DNA of 64,000 nucleotides from Falsigemmobacter intermedius (GCF_004054105.1 NZ_SBLC01000001.1:124001-188000); one strand, 5' to 3'. Shown: positions 8,340-16,513, counted from the stretch's first letter. Made by a program: numbers and translations. Notes: generated from the letters alone by a model not told the origin.

Positions 8340-8957
8340 TCAGCCCGGAATCATGGCTGCAATCGCCGCAGCATGGCCGGGTTTGCCTGTCAGAACCGGC
8401 GCGGCCAGCGCCTTTGCGGCCTCAAGAAGCGTCTCAGGGGCGACCAGGCGGTCCAGAAGCCCCCAGGCCAGGGCCTCCTCCGCCGGGATTTTTTCACCGC
8501 AGACGAGGATCATCTTCGCCCGCGAAGGCCCTACCAGCGCGCGCAGACGCCCCGGATCAGAGGGCTGCGGCAGATAGCCAAGCTTCATCACCGGATAAAA
8601 GACCGACATCCCCGGCACGCCCAGACGCAGATCACAGGCCAGCGCCATGCCATTGGCCCCGCCCGCCAGGGTGCCGTTCAGGGCGGCGATGCTCAGGCCC
8701 GGAAACGCCGCAATGGCCCCCGAAAGCTCCTCCCAGAGCGGCGAGAGCGCCAGACCGGCCTTTGCCTCCTCCAGATCCGCCCCGGCGGAAAAGACACGCC
8801 CCTCCCCGGTCAGGATCAGCACCTGAACGCCCGCTTCGGCGGCCCCGCGCACCGCATCGCGCAAAGCGATCAGCATCTCACCGGTCAGCGAATTGGCCTT
8901 ATCGGGCCGCGCGATGGTCAGAACGCGCAGCGCCCCCTCATCCTCAACCCGGATCAT
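8340..8957 (-). CDS. enoyl-CoA hydratase/isomerase family protein
   Basis: 205 residues, shorter than the usual 255-260 of crotonases because the C-terminal helices are reduced. The crotonase core is intact: RPDKANSLTGEML, VFSAGADLEE (oxyanion-hole strand), and ALNGTLAGGANGMALACDLRLG forming the second oxyanion glycine. Expected to act on a CoA thioester, but the acidic residues that define hydratase versus isomerase are not clear here. The start overlaps the stop of the upstream SDR gene (ATGA), implying coupled translation and perhaps a shared acyl-CoA pathway. Confidence 0.85.
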   Translation of the reverse strand: MIRVEDEGALRVLTIARPDKANSLTGEMLIALRDAVRGAAEAGVQVLILTGEGRVFSAGADLEEAKAGLALSPLWEELSGAIAAFPGLSIAALNGTLAGGANGMALACDLRLGVPGMSVFYPVMKLGYLPQPSDPGRLRALVGPSRAKMILVCGEKIPAEEALAWGLLDRLVAPETLLEAAKALAAPVLTGKPGHAAAIAAMIPG

Positions 8958-9700
8958 GCGATCAGACCCACAGCGCGGCGGATCCTCTCCTCGCGCAAAG
9001 ACACCTCCGCCCCGTCAAACTCCGCCGCCTCAGCCCCGCACATCCAGACGAGGGTCTTTGCGGGCCATTCGGGCGGGATATGCACTGACCAGTCAAGCTG
9101 GCTGACCGGGTTGATGCCGCTGGCCTTAACGGCACGCTGCATATCCGTGGCCACGGTGCCAGGCGACAGAGACAGCACCCGCACGCCCGCAGGCCCCGCC
9201 TCAAGATGCGCGGCGCGGGTCAGCATATAGGCCCCGGCCTTGGACGAGCAGTAGGCCGCCCAACCCTCCTGCGGGTTATGGGCCGCGCCGGAGCCCACGG
9301 TGATGATCACCCCGCGCCCGCGGGCGATCATTCCCGGCAGCACCGCCTGCATGCCGTTGTAGACGCCGCCGATATTGATCGAGAGCGTGTCGTGAAACGC
9401 CTTCACGTCGCCATCAGCGATCCGCGCAACCGGACCAAGGACCCCGGCATTGTTGATCAGCACCTCAACGGGGCCATAAGCCGCCTCAGCCCGGGTGACT
9501 GCGGCTTTCAATGCGGCGGCATCGGACACATCACAGGGCAGCGCCAGGCCCCCCGTCTCAGCGGCCACGGCCTCGAGCGCTGCACCTGAGCGTGAAATCA
9601 GCGCAAGGCTTGCACCTTTTGCGGAGAACTCCCGCGCGGCTGCGGCCCCGATCCCGCGTGCGGCACCGGTGATCACGACCAGTTTACCCTTCAGTTCCAT
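8954..9700 (-). CDS. short-chain dehydrogenase/reductase
   Basis: 248 residues, classical SDR. The cofactor motif TGAARGIGAAAA (about 10-21), NNAGVLG, the catalytic serine region (TVGSGAAH), and YCSSK with tyrosine and lysine in the expected spacing are all present. It should be an NAD(P)-dependent oxidoreductase of a hydroxy or keto substrate. ATG 9700 gives MELKGKLVVITGAARG, the family start; the longer reading to 9766 is not supported. Overlaps the enoyl-CoA hydratase-family gene by four bases. Substrate unknown. Confidence 0.9.
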   Translation of the reverse strand: MELKGKLVVITGAARGIGAAAAREFSAKGASLALISRSGAALEAVAAETGGLALPCDVSDAAALKAAVTRAEAAYGPVEVLINNAGVLGPVARIADGDVKAFHDTLSINIGGVYNGMQAVLPGMIARGRGVIITVGSGAAHNPQEGWAAYCSSKAGAYMLTRAAHLEAGPAGVRVLSLSPGTVATDMQRAVKASGINPVSQLDWSVHIPPEWPAKTLVWMCGAEAAEFDGAEVSLREERIRRAVGLIA

Positions 9701-9778
9701 CGTCTTTATTCCCTGCTGTCGCTTTGCGCCGAAGGTTAGGCAGCCTGCCGCCCTGCCCGCAAGCAAAAGCCGAAAGGC

Positions 9779-9807
9779 TTGACCACTGCCGGGCCGGCTG
9801 AAATGAT
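9779..9807 (+). promoter_or_regulatory. candidate sigma-70 promoter of DUF2125-like gene
   Basis: TTGACC (9779-9784), 17-base spacer, AATGAT (9802-9807). Both boxes are 4-5/6 matches with ideal spacing, 40 bases upstream of the start codon. Confidence 0.5.
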
Positions 9808-9847
9808 TTCGCCGGAAAATTGCCCCAGTGGCCTGAAAGGTTTCAGA

Positions 9848-11044
9848 ATGTCCCTATTGCGTCAAAGTGTGTTTACCGGTGCCTTCGTTCTTCTTGCTGC
9901 TCCGGCATTTGCACAGGTCAGTGCAGATGAGCTTTGGAAGAACTGGCAGGCGGTCAGCAAGGACATGGGCTATGAGCTTGCAGCAGGGGATCTGACCCGC
10001 AGCGGCGACCGGCTGGTGGCGAAGGATGTGACCTTCAACATGGTCACTGAAGAGATGAAGGTCATCAACCGCGTGCCCGAGATGGTGCTGCGTGAAACCG
10101 GCGGCGCAGTCGAAGTGACCGCCTCGCCGGAATGGCTCAGCGAGTCCACCGTGACGGTGGACGGCGAGACCCAGTCGATCGCCACCACCCTCAGCCAGAC
10201 CGGCTATCTGATGACCGTGACCGGCACCGCCGCCGAACCGGTCTATAAATTCAAAGCCGACAGCATGTCTTTTGCACAAAAGATCCCGCTTCCGGCTGAA
10301 AACGCGAAAGCCCAGGGCTCGGTCAATACCAGTGGCACCCTGATCGCGCTGGACGGTGGCTTCACCCTGACCGGCAGCGGCGATGCGCAGCAGATGACCT
10401 ACAGCTTCAACGCGGCCGATATGAAGATCGTGCTGAAAGCCGGAGGCGAGAGCGCCGATCAGCGCAGCAGCTTTACCCTTGATATGAAAGAGCTGACCTC
10501 TGATTTCCAGGGCAATCTGCCGCCGAAAGCCGCGGCGGAAAGCGATCTGACCTCGCTTCTGAAGACCGGCCTCACGGGTATCTCAAACCACAAAAGCGGC
10601 CCGGTTGAATTCTCCGTCGACGTGGCCTCGCCGGACATGCCCTTCAAAGGCGAAGGCCGCTTCAGCTCCACCGCCAGCAGCTTCGGCCTCTCGGGCAGCG
10701 AGATCAAACTCGACCTCGATCTCAAGGGCATCCAGGCTGGTCCTGCCGGCGATAAGCCCAGCGCCTCCGACCTGATCCTGCGCGGTCTGGCGATGCTTAA
10801 CCCGAGTGCCACGGATGATACCGAGGTGTTCAAATCCGGCACCCTCACCGTGACCATCAACGAAAGCCAGGCGCTGCTTGATAACCTCAGCGCGACCGGC
10901 CTGATCCCCGCCGATCAGATGATGGGCGTTCAGATGATGCTGGCCATGTTCACGAAAGCCGGTGACACGCCGGGCTCGATCACCAGCACCGTGGAAGTGA
11001 CCGAAACCGGTGACTTCCTGGTCAACGGACAGTCGATGCAGTAA
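9848..11044 (+). CDS. secreted DUF2125-like protein
   Basis: 398 residues. An N-terminal signal peptide (MSLLRQSVFTGAFVLLAAPA, cleavage after FAQ) is followed by a long, repetitive beta-rich periplasmic protein of the kind seen in DUF2125 proteins of Rhodobacterales: alternating hydrophobic and polar stretches, many Ser/Thr/Gly, no cysteine in the mature part. Strand-like segments such as DLTRSGDRLVAKDVTFNMVT and KSGTLTVTINESQALLDNLS recur. There is no catalytic motif. Its own promoter and terminator surround it, so it is monocistronic. A structural or lipid-handling role in the envelope is possible but unsupported. The family assignment is from pattern, not a search. Confidence 0.65.
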   Translation: MSLLRQSVFTGAFVLLAAPAFAQVSADELWKNWQAVSKDMGYELAAGDLTRSGDRLVAKDVTFNMVTEEMKVINRVPEMVLRETGGAVEVTASPEWLSESTVTVDGETQSIATTLSQTGYLMTVTGTAAEPVYKFKADSMSFAQKIPLPAENAKAQGSVNTSGTLIALDGGFTLTGSGDAQQMTYSFNAADMKIVLKAGGESADQRSSFTLDMKELTSDFQGNLPPKAAAESDLTSLLKTGLTGISNHKSGPVEFSVDVASPDMPFKGEGRFSSTASSFGLSGSEIKLDLDLKGIQAGPAGDKPSASDLILRGLAMLNPSATDDTEVFKSGTLTVTINESQALLDNLSATGLIPADQMMGVQMMLAMFTKAGDTPGSITSTVEVTETGDFLVNGQSMQ

Positions 11045-11060
11045 GGCCGCTTGCCTCAGA

Positions 11061-11092
11061 GCATCCCCCGCGCTACGCCGGGGATGCTTTTT
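11061..11092 (+). terminator. intrinsic terminator after DUF2125-like gene
   Basis: GCATCCCC / GGGGATGC stem with an 11-base loop, followed by TTTTT. It lies 17 bases after the stop codon and before pmbA. Confidence 0.85.
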
Positions 11093-11109
11093 CGTGAAAG
11101 GACGGCCCC

Positions 11110-12474
11110 ATGTCCGGCAACCGCTTTGACCCCGCCACCCTTGAAGGGCTGACCGCCCGTCTGCTTGATGCCGCCCGCAAAGCCGGTGCGGAAAGCGCGG
11201 ATGCCGTGGCGGTGGCAGGCGATGCCATCTCCATCGACGTGCGCGGCGGCAAGCTTGAGCAGGCCGAGAGGGCCGAAGGGTTTGACATCGGGCTGCGGGT
11301 GCTGATCGGTCGCCGCCAGGCTTCGGTGTCCGCCTCGGATATCTCGGACGATGTGATCGCCGGCATGGCCGAACGTGCCGTTGCCATGGCGCGTGAAGCG
11401 CCCGAAGATCCGACCGCCGGTCTGGCCGATCCCTCGCAGCTGGCACGCAGCTGGGACCAGGCCGCGCTTGAGATGATCGATCCTGCGGCCGCCCCGACGG
11501 CGGCGGAACTTCAGGAAGATGCCCTGCGCACCGAGGCGGCCGCCCGGGATGTCGCCGGGATCTCTCAGGTCGACAGCTCCTCGGCCAGCTATTCGCGCCG
11601 GGCGTTTCACATGGCCGCGACCAATGGATTTTCCGGCGGTTACGGCCGCACCGGCCGCGCGATTTCCTGCGTCGCCATCACCGGCACCGGCTCTGCGATG
11701 GAGCGTGACTTTGCCGGCGAAAGCCGCGCCTGGGCAGCAGACCTGCCCTCACCCGAAAGCATCGGCCTGCTGGCCGCCGAGCGTGCGCTGGCCCGTGCCG
11801 GGGCAAAGCGCCCGCCGACCGGCCGCTATCCGGTGCTCTTTGATGAGCGGATTTCCGGCTCGCTGATCGGGCATCTGCTCTCCGCCATCAATGGCTCGTC
11901 GATTGCCCGCGGCTCCAGCTTTCTGCGCGATAAACTCGGCCGCCAGGTTCTGCCCAAAGGCCTCGATCTGATCGAAGACCCGACCCGCCCGCGCATCTCG
12001 GGCTCGCGCCCCTTTGACGGCGAGGGCCTGCCCACGCAGCGCCGCGCCTTTGTGCGCGACGGCGTGCTGGAGAGCTGGATTCTCGACCTGGCGACCGCCC
12101 GCAAACTCGGAATGGAAAGCACCGCCAATGCCGCACGCGGTACCGGCGGCCCCCCCGGTCCCAGCGCCGGGAACATCACTTTGACCGAGGGCACGGCCAG
12201 CCGTGAAGATCTGATCCGCCAGATGGGAACAGGTCTCCTGGTCACCTCAATGATCGGCTCTACCATCAACCCGACCACGGGCGATTATTCGCGCGGTGCC
12301 GCAGGCTATTGGGTTGAAAACGGTAAGATTGTCGGTGCGGTCAATGAATGCACCATCGCCGGTAATCTGATCGACATGCTGGGGCGGATCACCCCGGCCA
12401 ATGATGCGCGCCGCCATCTTTCGGCGGTGGTGCCGAGCCTTCTGGTCGAAGGAATGACCCTTGCGGGGGCCTGA
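11110..12474 (+). CDS. pmbA: TldD/PmbA family protein PmbA (TldE)
   Basis: 454 residues. PmbA/TldE is the non-zinc partner of TldD in a heterodimeric metalloprotease that unfolds and degrades small peptides, such as microcin precursors. No HExxxH zinc motif is present, as expected for the PmbA half. Conserved blocks include IDVRGGKLEQAERAE near residue 40, GYGRTGRAISC, RDGVLESWILDLATARKLG, TGLLVTSMIG, and the C-terminal NPTTGDYSRGAAGYWVENG. A tldD gene is not in this window. The downstream inositol-phosphatase-family gene overlaps its 3' end by 14 bases. Confidence 0.95.
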   Translation: MSGNRFDPATLEGLTARLLDAARKAGAESADAVAVAGDAISIDVRGGKLEQAERAEGFDIGLRVLIGRRQASVSASDISDDVIAGMAERAVAMAREAPEDPTAGLADPSQLARSWDQAALEMIDPAAAPTAAELQEDALRTEAAARDVAGISQVDSSSASYSRRAFHMAATNGFSGGYGRTGRAISCVAITGTGSAMERDFAGESRAWAADLPSPESIGLLAAERALARAGAKRPPTGRYPVLFDERISGSLIGHLLSAINGSSIARGSSFLRDKLGRQVLPKGLDLIEDPTRPRISGSRPFDGEGLPTQRRAFVRDGVLESWILDLATARKLGMESTANAARGTGGPPGPSAGNITLTEGTASREDLIRQMGTGLLVTSMIGSTINPTTGDYSRGAAGYWVENGKIVGAVNECTIAGNLIDMLGRITPANDARRHLSAVVPSLLVEGMTLAGA

Positions 12475-13249
12475 GGCGGATCTCACTCTCCTCAGTGACA
12501 CTCTGCGCGAAGCGGGGAAACTCGCCTTGCGCTACTGGCGGCATAAGCCGAAATTCTATGACAAACCCGGCGATGCCGGTCCGGTCTCTGAAGCAGACCT
12601 GGCGGTGAATGATCTGCTGCTGGCAAAGCTTAGGGCGGCGCGGCCGGAATATGGCTGGCTCTCCGAGGAAACCGCCGACACGCCGGAGCGTCTGGCCCGT
12701 GACGACTGTTTTATCATCGACCCGATCGACGGCACCCGCAGCTTCATCCAGGGCGAAGACACTTTCGCGATCGCGGCAGGGATCTGCCACCGGGGCCGCA
12801 TGACAACCGGAGCCGTCTATCTTCCTGCGCTCGAGCGGCTTTACACCGCCCATGCCGAAGGCCCGGCGCGAATGAACGGTCAGACCATCACCGCCTCTGA
12901 GCGAAGCGCGCCGGATGGCGCGACCATGCTGACAGCCACGCCAAACCTCGCGGCTTCGCACTGGCCGGGCGGGCTGCCCGATGTGCGCCGCGCCTTCAGA
13001 CCCTCGCTCGCCTACCGGCTTTGTCTGGTGGCCGAGGGACGCCACGACAGCATGGTCAGCTTCCGCCCGACCTGGGAATGGGACATCGCCGCCGCAAGCC
13101 TGATCGTCGAGCGGGCGGGCGGACGCGCCACCGCCGGAAACGGCGCGGCGCTGATCTTCAACACGCCCGGGGCGCGCATCCCCTCCGGCGTTCTGGCGGC
13201 AGGCGCCGCGCTGCACCCCAGGCTGCTTGCGCTGCATCTGCCCTCTTGA
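12461..13249 (+). CDS. inositol monophosphatase family (CysQ-like) phosphatase
   Basis: 262 residues of the Mg/Li-sensitive phosphatase family that hydrolyses inositol phosphates or 3'(2'),5'-bisphosphate nucleotides (PAP). Metal site motifs are intact: GWLSEETAD, DPIDGTRSFIQG (about 88-99) and WEWDIAAASLIVERAGG near the C-terminus. The start is taken as TTG 12461, inside the end of pmbA, because the family N-terminus (DLTLLSDTLREAGKLALRYW) begins there, no ATG or GTG precedes it, and GAAGGAA lies about 8 bases upstream. The true substrate, PAP or an inositol phosphate, cannot be decided from sequence. Confidence 0.88.
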   Translation: MRGPEADLTLLSDTLREAGKLALRYWRHKPKFYDKPGDAGPVSEADLAVNDLLLAKLRAARPEYGWLSEETADTPERLARDDCFIIDPIDGTRSFIQGEDTFAIAAGICHRGRMTTGAVYLPALERLYTAHAEGPARMNGQTITASERSAPDGATMLTATPNLAASHWPGGLPDVRRAFRPSLAYRLCLVAEGRHDSMVSFRPTWEWDIAAASLIVERAGGRATAGNGAALIFNTPGARIPSGVLAAGAALHPRLLALHLPS

Positions 13250-13274
13250 AACCCGGCTCGGGGCTTCCCAGATC
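13245..13274 (+). promoter_or_regulatory. candidate RpoH (heat-shock sigma) promoter of hsp20
   Basis: CTTGAAA (13245-13251) is a full match to the sigma-32 -35 box; 15 bases on lies CCCAGATC (13267-13274), close to the CCCCATnT -10 box. It overlaps the stop codon of the preceding phosphatase gene and is about 110 bases before the hsp20 start. Confidence 0.55.
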
Positions 13275-13341
13275 ATCCTCACCGGAGGCCACAACGGATC
13301 CGGTTCACGACCGCTCTGCCCCCTGGCGGGAGAGCATCTGG

Positions 13342-13359
13342 CATCGCTCAATGAGGATG
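13342..13359 (+). promoter_or_regulatory. ROSE-type RNA thermometer hairpin at the hsp20 RBS
   Basis: In the mRNA, CAUC (13342-13345) pairs with GAUG (13356-13359), a single G (13346) is bulged, and CUC (13347-13349) pairs with GAG (13353-13355), closing an AAU loop. The Shine-Dalgarno GAGGA (13353-13357) is therefore sequestered. The left arm contains UCGCU, matching the U(U/C)GCU signature of ROSE elements that control small heat-shock genes in alphaproteobacteria. The start codon follows 3 bases later. Confidence 0.65.
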
Positions 13360-13362
13360 AAT

Positions 13363-13830
13363 ATGCGTAATTTTGATTTTGCTCCGCTCTATCGTGCCAC
13401 CGTCGGCTTTGACCGCATCGCCGATCTGATGGACCGCACGCTCAGCGCGGACAGCGTGACGAGCTACCCGCCCTACAACATTGAGAAAACTGCTGAGAAT
13501 GCCTATCGCATCTCGGTGGCCGTCGCCGGCTTTTCGCCCGATGAGCTCTCGGTTGAGGTGAAGGAAAGCACTCTGCATATCACGGCCAAGAAAGGCCCCG
13601 ACACCACTGAGCGCAGCTATCTGCACCGCGGCATCGCCACCCGTGCCTTTGAACGCCGCTTCGCTCTGGCCGATCATGTGAAAGTCACCGGCGCTCTGCA
13701 TGAAAACGGTATGCTCCATATCGACCTGGTGCGCGAAACCCCCGAGGCGCTGAAGCCGCGCCGCATCGAGATCGCCACCCCCCGCGGCGCCGATACCAAA
13801 GTTCTGACGGCGGAAACCGTCGAGATCTGA
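13363..13830 (+). CDS. small heat-shock protein, Hsp20 (IbpA-like)
   Basis: 155 residues. ATP-independent chaperone that holds unfolded proteins. The N-terminus MRNFDFAPLYRATVGFDRI is the IbpA-type start; the alpha-crystallin domain spans about 35-130 (YNIEKTAENAYRISVAVAGF, VEVKESTLHITAKK, RGIATRAFERRFALADHV, and LHENGMLHIDL). The C-terminal I-x-I-type anchor may be RRIEIATP. Three in-frame ATGs occur (13351, 13357, 13363); the third is chosen because its Shine-Dalgarno lies in the thermometer hairpin at correct spacing. A heat-sigma promoter, RNA thermometer and terminator make this a self-contained heat-regulated unit. Confidence 0.94.
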   Translation: MRNFDFAPLYRATVGFDRIADLMDRTLSADSVTSYPPYNIEKTAENAYRISVAVAGFSPDELSVEVKESTLHITAKKGPDTTERSYLHRGIATRAFERRFALADHVKVTGALHENGMLHIDLVRETPEALKPRRIEIATPRGADTKVLTAETVEI

Positions 13831-13883
13831 GGGAGGCCTCCGCGCGAACGGCCTGCCTCGTAACAGACCGGTCAGACGACACA

Positions 13884-13910
13884 CGGGGCGCAGATGATCT
13901 GCGCCCCGTT
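13884..13910 (+). terminator. intrinsic terminator after hsp20
   Basis: Perfect 11-bp stem (CGGGGCGCAGA / TCTGCGCCCCG), TGA loop, then TTT. It lies 54 bases past the hsp20 stop. Confidence 0.8.
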
Positions 13911-13917
13911 TCAGATT

Positions 13918-13984
13918 TCGGGGGTTCCCGAAGGGGGCGCTGCCCCCTTCGGCGGGGGTTGCGGGGGCAGAGCCCCCGCGGCCC
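13918..13984. repeat. GC-rich palindromic intergenic element
   Basis: Two consecutive hairpins made of G5-6/C5-6 runs: GAAGGGGGC-GCT-GCCCCCTTC and GCGGGGGC-AGA-GCCCCCGC. A related, shorter element is at 59736-59764. Such GGGGGC...GCCCCC blocks are common between genes in Rhodobacterales. Here it ends 3 bases from the stop of the convergent VWA gene and could terminate it. Confidence 0.6.
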
Positions 13985-13986
13985 CT

Positions 13987-15915
13987 TCACTTTCCGCTCA
14001 AAGCCGCAGCGAGGCGCATCAATTCGACCGCTGCTGCGCGATAGCCGAAAGGATCTTCCCCCTTCGCCCCTTCTGCCAGTGCCACGGCCTCCTGATACCC
14101 CCAGGTGTCAACAAAGCGTCCACCGCTCAGCAGCTGGCCAAAGCCTGCCACTGCGGCTGCGAAACGTGCATCCGCATCGGGTTCAGAGGCCGTGGCCGGG
14201 ACGGCCTGTTCGATCAGACGGCTCGCCGTTTCCCCCGGCGCTTTGTAGCGCAGCTTCAGCCAGCCGGCCTCTTCCGACGACCCCAGGCTTTCGCGGCCAT
14301 ACCGCAGCGGCTCGCTCAATCGGGCGGCACTGCCGACCGGGGTGATCTCATAAAGCGCGGTCACCTGATGTCCTGCGCCGATCTCGCCGGCGTCCACTTT
14401 GTCATCGGCAAAATCCACCCGCGAAAGCGCCCTCGTTTCATAACCGATCAGCCGGTATTCCGCGACCACCGCCGGGTTCCATTCCACCTGCAGCTTCACA
14501 TCCCCCGCAATGGTGAAAAGCGCCCCTGCTGCCTGATCGACCATAACTTTGCGCGCCTCTTCGGCACTGTCGATATAGGCGGCCTGGCCATTGCCATTCT
14601 GCGCCAGCGCCTGCATCAGCGCATCATCAAGATTGCCGCGCCCGAACCCCAGGACCGAAAGCGCAATCCCGGAATTCCGCTTCCCGCTGACATAGGCCTT
14701 CAGATCCTCCGGGTCGGAGAGGCCGACATTGAAATCCCCGTCGGTCGCCAGAAGCACCCGGCCGATGCGTCCCTCGCCCGCCATCTGCCCGGCCAGGCGA
14801 TAGGCCAGCTCCAGCCCCTCGCCCCCGGCGGTGCTGCCGCCCGCCTGCAGATTGTTCAAAGCGCCGAGGATTTTCCCGCGCTCTGCAGCAGAGGTAGGGG
14901 GCAGAACTTCGCCGGCAGATCCGGCATAGGCGACGATCGCCACCTGATCCTCCGCACTGAGCTGCCCCAGCAGCAGCGATAGCGAGGTTTTCAAAAGCCC
15001 CAGCCGGTCCTCGCCCTCCATCGAGCCGGAAGTATCGACCAGAAATACCAGGTTCAGCGCCGGGCGCTCTGCCACAACGGGCAGTTTTCCCTGCAGTCCG
15101 ATCCGCACCAGGTCCTTCCCCTCTGCCCAGGGGCTGGCGAACCGCGACAGGCTCAGACTGAAAGGCTCCTCCGCCTCTGCGGCCGGGGCCGGATAGGCAT
15201 AGGGGAAATAATTTATCATCTCCTCGACCCGGACCGAGGCCGGATCGGGCAGAACGCCGCCACGCAGGCTGCGCCGGATCCAGGACCAGGACGCCGTATC
15301 CACATCCACCGAGAAGGTTGAGACCGGCTCTTCTGCGGTCACCTTCACGCCCGATGCCTCAAATTCCGCAAAGCGATCAGAGCCGGAGGGGGCGATCTGC
15401 GGCGCATCGGCACTCTGCATCGCGCCCGAGGCCGGGCGCGCCATCCGCTGCATCGCCGCCCCGCCGCCCCCCATCTGCGGCGCAGGAGAGATCGGCGCGG
15501 GTGGCAGCGCCATCCTGTCCGACTGCGCGGTGACCGGCGCGATCGCCTGTTCCGCCGCAGGGGCTGCTCCATGTAACTCAGCAGGGGCATCCGGCACCGC
15601 GATTGCCTCAGGGCCGGGTTGCTGCGGCAGGGTCACAAGGGTCACACCAAGGGCCAGAACGGCAACCGAACTGGTGGCCGCCAGGGCCCCGCGTGACGTC
15701 AGACGACTCAACATCTCTCTTACTCCTGAAAACAAGCCACCCCCGAGGGAGCGGTTGTTCTCAGGACGCATCACCCGGGCCTGATCCTTGGCGGTCGCGT
15801 CAAAATTTTCCATCGCAAGGGCGAGGATCTCCGCACGGCGTGCGGCATCGGCCTGCGGGGCTGCGCCCTTCAGGGCAGCGCGCAGACGCTCCGTGTCATC
15901 GCGGGGCTCTGTCAT
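13987..15915 (-). CDS. VWA domain protein (YfbK-like), putative sigma-factor partner
   Basis: 642 residues. An N-terminal cytoplasmic region of about 75 residues, a single membrane segment at about 77-96 (GALAATSSVAVLALGVTLVT), a Pro/Ala-rich linker to about 175, a YfbK-type pre-VWA region (SVDVDTASWSWIRRSLRGG, VRVEEMINYFPY), and a von Willebrand A domain with a MIDAS motif DTSGSM at 294-299. The C-terminus matches the DUF3520 end of YfbK-like proteins. It overlaps the sigma-factor gene by four bases. Topology and coupling suggest an anti-sigma-like membrane partner: cytoplasmic N-terminus inside, VWA domain in the periplasm. This role is inferred; no zinc anti-sigma HxxxCxxC is seen. Confidence 0.85.
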   Translation of the reverse strand: MTEPRDDTERLRAALKGAAPQADAARRAEILALAMENFDATAKDQARVMRPENNRSLGGGLFSGVREMLSRLTSRGALAATSSVAVLALGVTLVTLPQQPGPEAIAVPDAPAELHGAAPAAEQAIAPVTAQSDRMALPPAPISPAPQMGGGGAAMQRMARPASGAMQSADAPQIAPSGSDRFAEFEASGVKVTAEEPVSTFSVDVDTASWSWIRRSLRGGVLPDPASVRVEEMINYFPYAYPAPAAEAEEPFSLSLSRFASPWAEGKDLVRIGLQGKLPVVAERPALNLVFLVDTSGSMEGEDRLGLLKTSLSLLLGQLSAEDQVAIVAYAGSAGEVLPPTSAAERGKILGALNNLQAGGSTAGGEGLELAYRLAGQMAGEGRIGRVLLATDGDFNVGLSDPEDLKAYVSGKRNSGIALSVLGFGRGNLDDALMQALAQNGNGQAAYIDSAEEARKVMVDQAAGALFTIAGDVKLQVEWNPAVVAEYRLIGYETRALSRVDFADDKVDAGEIGAGHQVTALYEITPVGSAARLSEPLRYGRESLGSSEEAGWLKLRYKAPGETASRLIEQAVPATASEPDADARFAAAVAGFGQLLSGGRFVDTWGYQEAVALAEGAKGEDPFGYRAAAVELMRLAAALSGK

Positions 15916-16457
15916 GCCTTCGCCTCCCGGGCCGCGAAAGCGCGCAGCCGCTTTTTCACTTCAGACATCCGCCAGGACACCGTGCCCTCGCCGATCCCCA
16001 GAACCTCAGCCGCCTCTGCCTGGCTCAGATCTTCCCCAAAGAGGAGTGCGACCGTATCGCGCAGATCGCCCGGCAGACCGCGCATGGCCTCATAAAGCCA
16101 GCGCTCAGCCTCACGGCCTGCTTCAATCTCATCCTGGCGCGCCACTTCGTAATCACCCCAGCCGCTGGCGGCCCTGGCATGAACCGCCTGACGGCGGCGG
16201 CGGTCATGGGCGGCATTGACCACCACCCGGTAGAGCCAGGTCGTGAATTTCGCCTCGCCCCGCCAGCCCGCAAGCTTGCGCGGCAGCGCCATGCAGACGT
16301 CCTGGGTCAGATCCTCAGCCTCAGCCTTTGCACCCGTGAGCCGCCAGCACAGGCCGTGGATCCGGTCATAATGGCGGGAAATCAACGCCGAGAAGGCAGC
16401 GCGGTCCCCCGCTGCTGCCGCAGTCGCCAGGTCATTATCAGGTGTTTCCATCCGCAT
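15912..16457 (-). CDS. ECF-type RNA polymerase sigma factor
   Basis: 181 residues. Region 2 is clear (FSALISRHYDRIHGLCWRLT, AEAEDLTQDVCMALPRKLAG, FTTWLYRVVVNAAHDRRRR) and region 4 follows (GLPGDLRDTVALLFGEDLSQ, then AAEVLGIGEGTVSWRMSEVKK, a helix-turn-helix). No region 3 or region 1. Start is ATG 16457; ATG 16451 is an equal alternative, neither with a strong Shine-Dalgarno. The 3' end overlaps the VWA gene, so the pair is co-translated. It is preceded by the terminator of the sdhAF4 homologue. Target genes are unknown. Confidence 0.9.
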   Translation of the reverse strand: MRMETPDNDLATAAAAGDRAAFSALISRHYDRIHGLCWRLTGAKAEAEDLTQDVCMALPRKLAGWRGEAKFTTWLYRVVVNAAHDRRRRQAVHARAASGWGDYEVARQDEIEAGREAERWLYEAMRGLPGDLRDTVALLFGEDLSQAEAAEVLGIGEGTVSWRMSEVKKRLRAFAAREAKA

Positions 16458-16513
16458 GATACCATTGAGACGCAGGCCGGATCCGAAATCCTGGCGTCCC
16501 ACCAGAAAATTCA

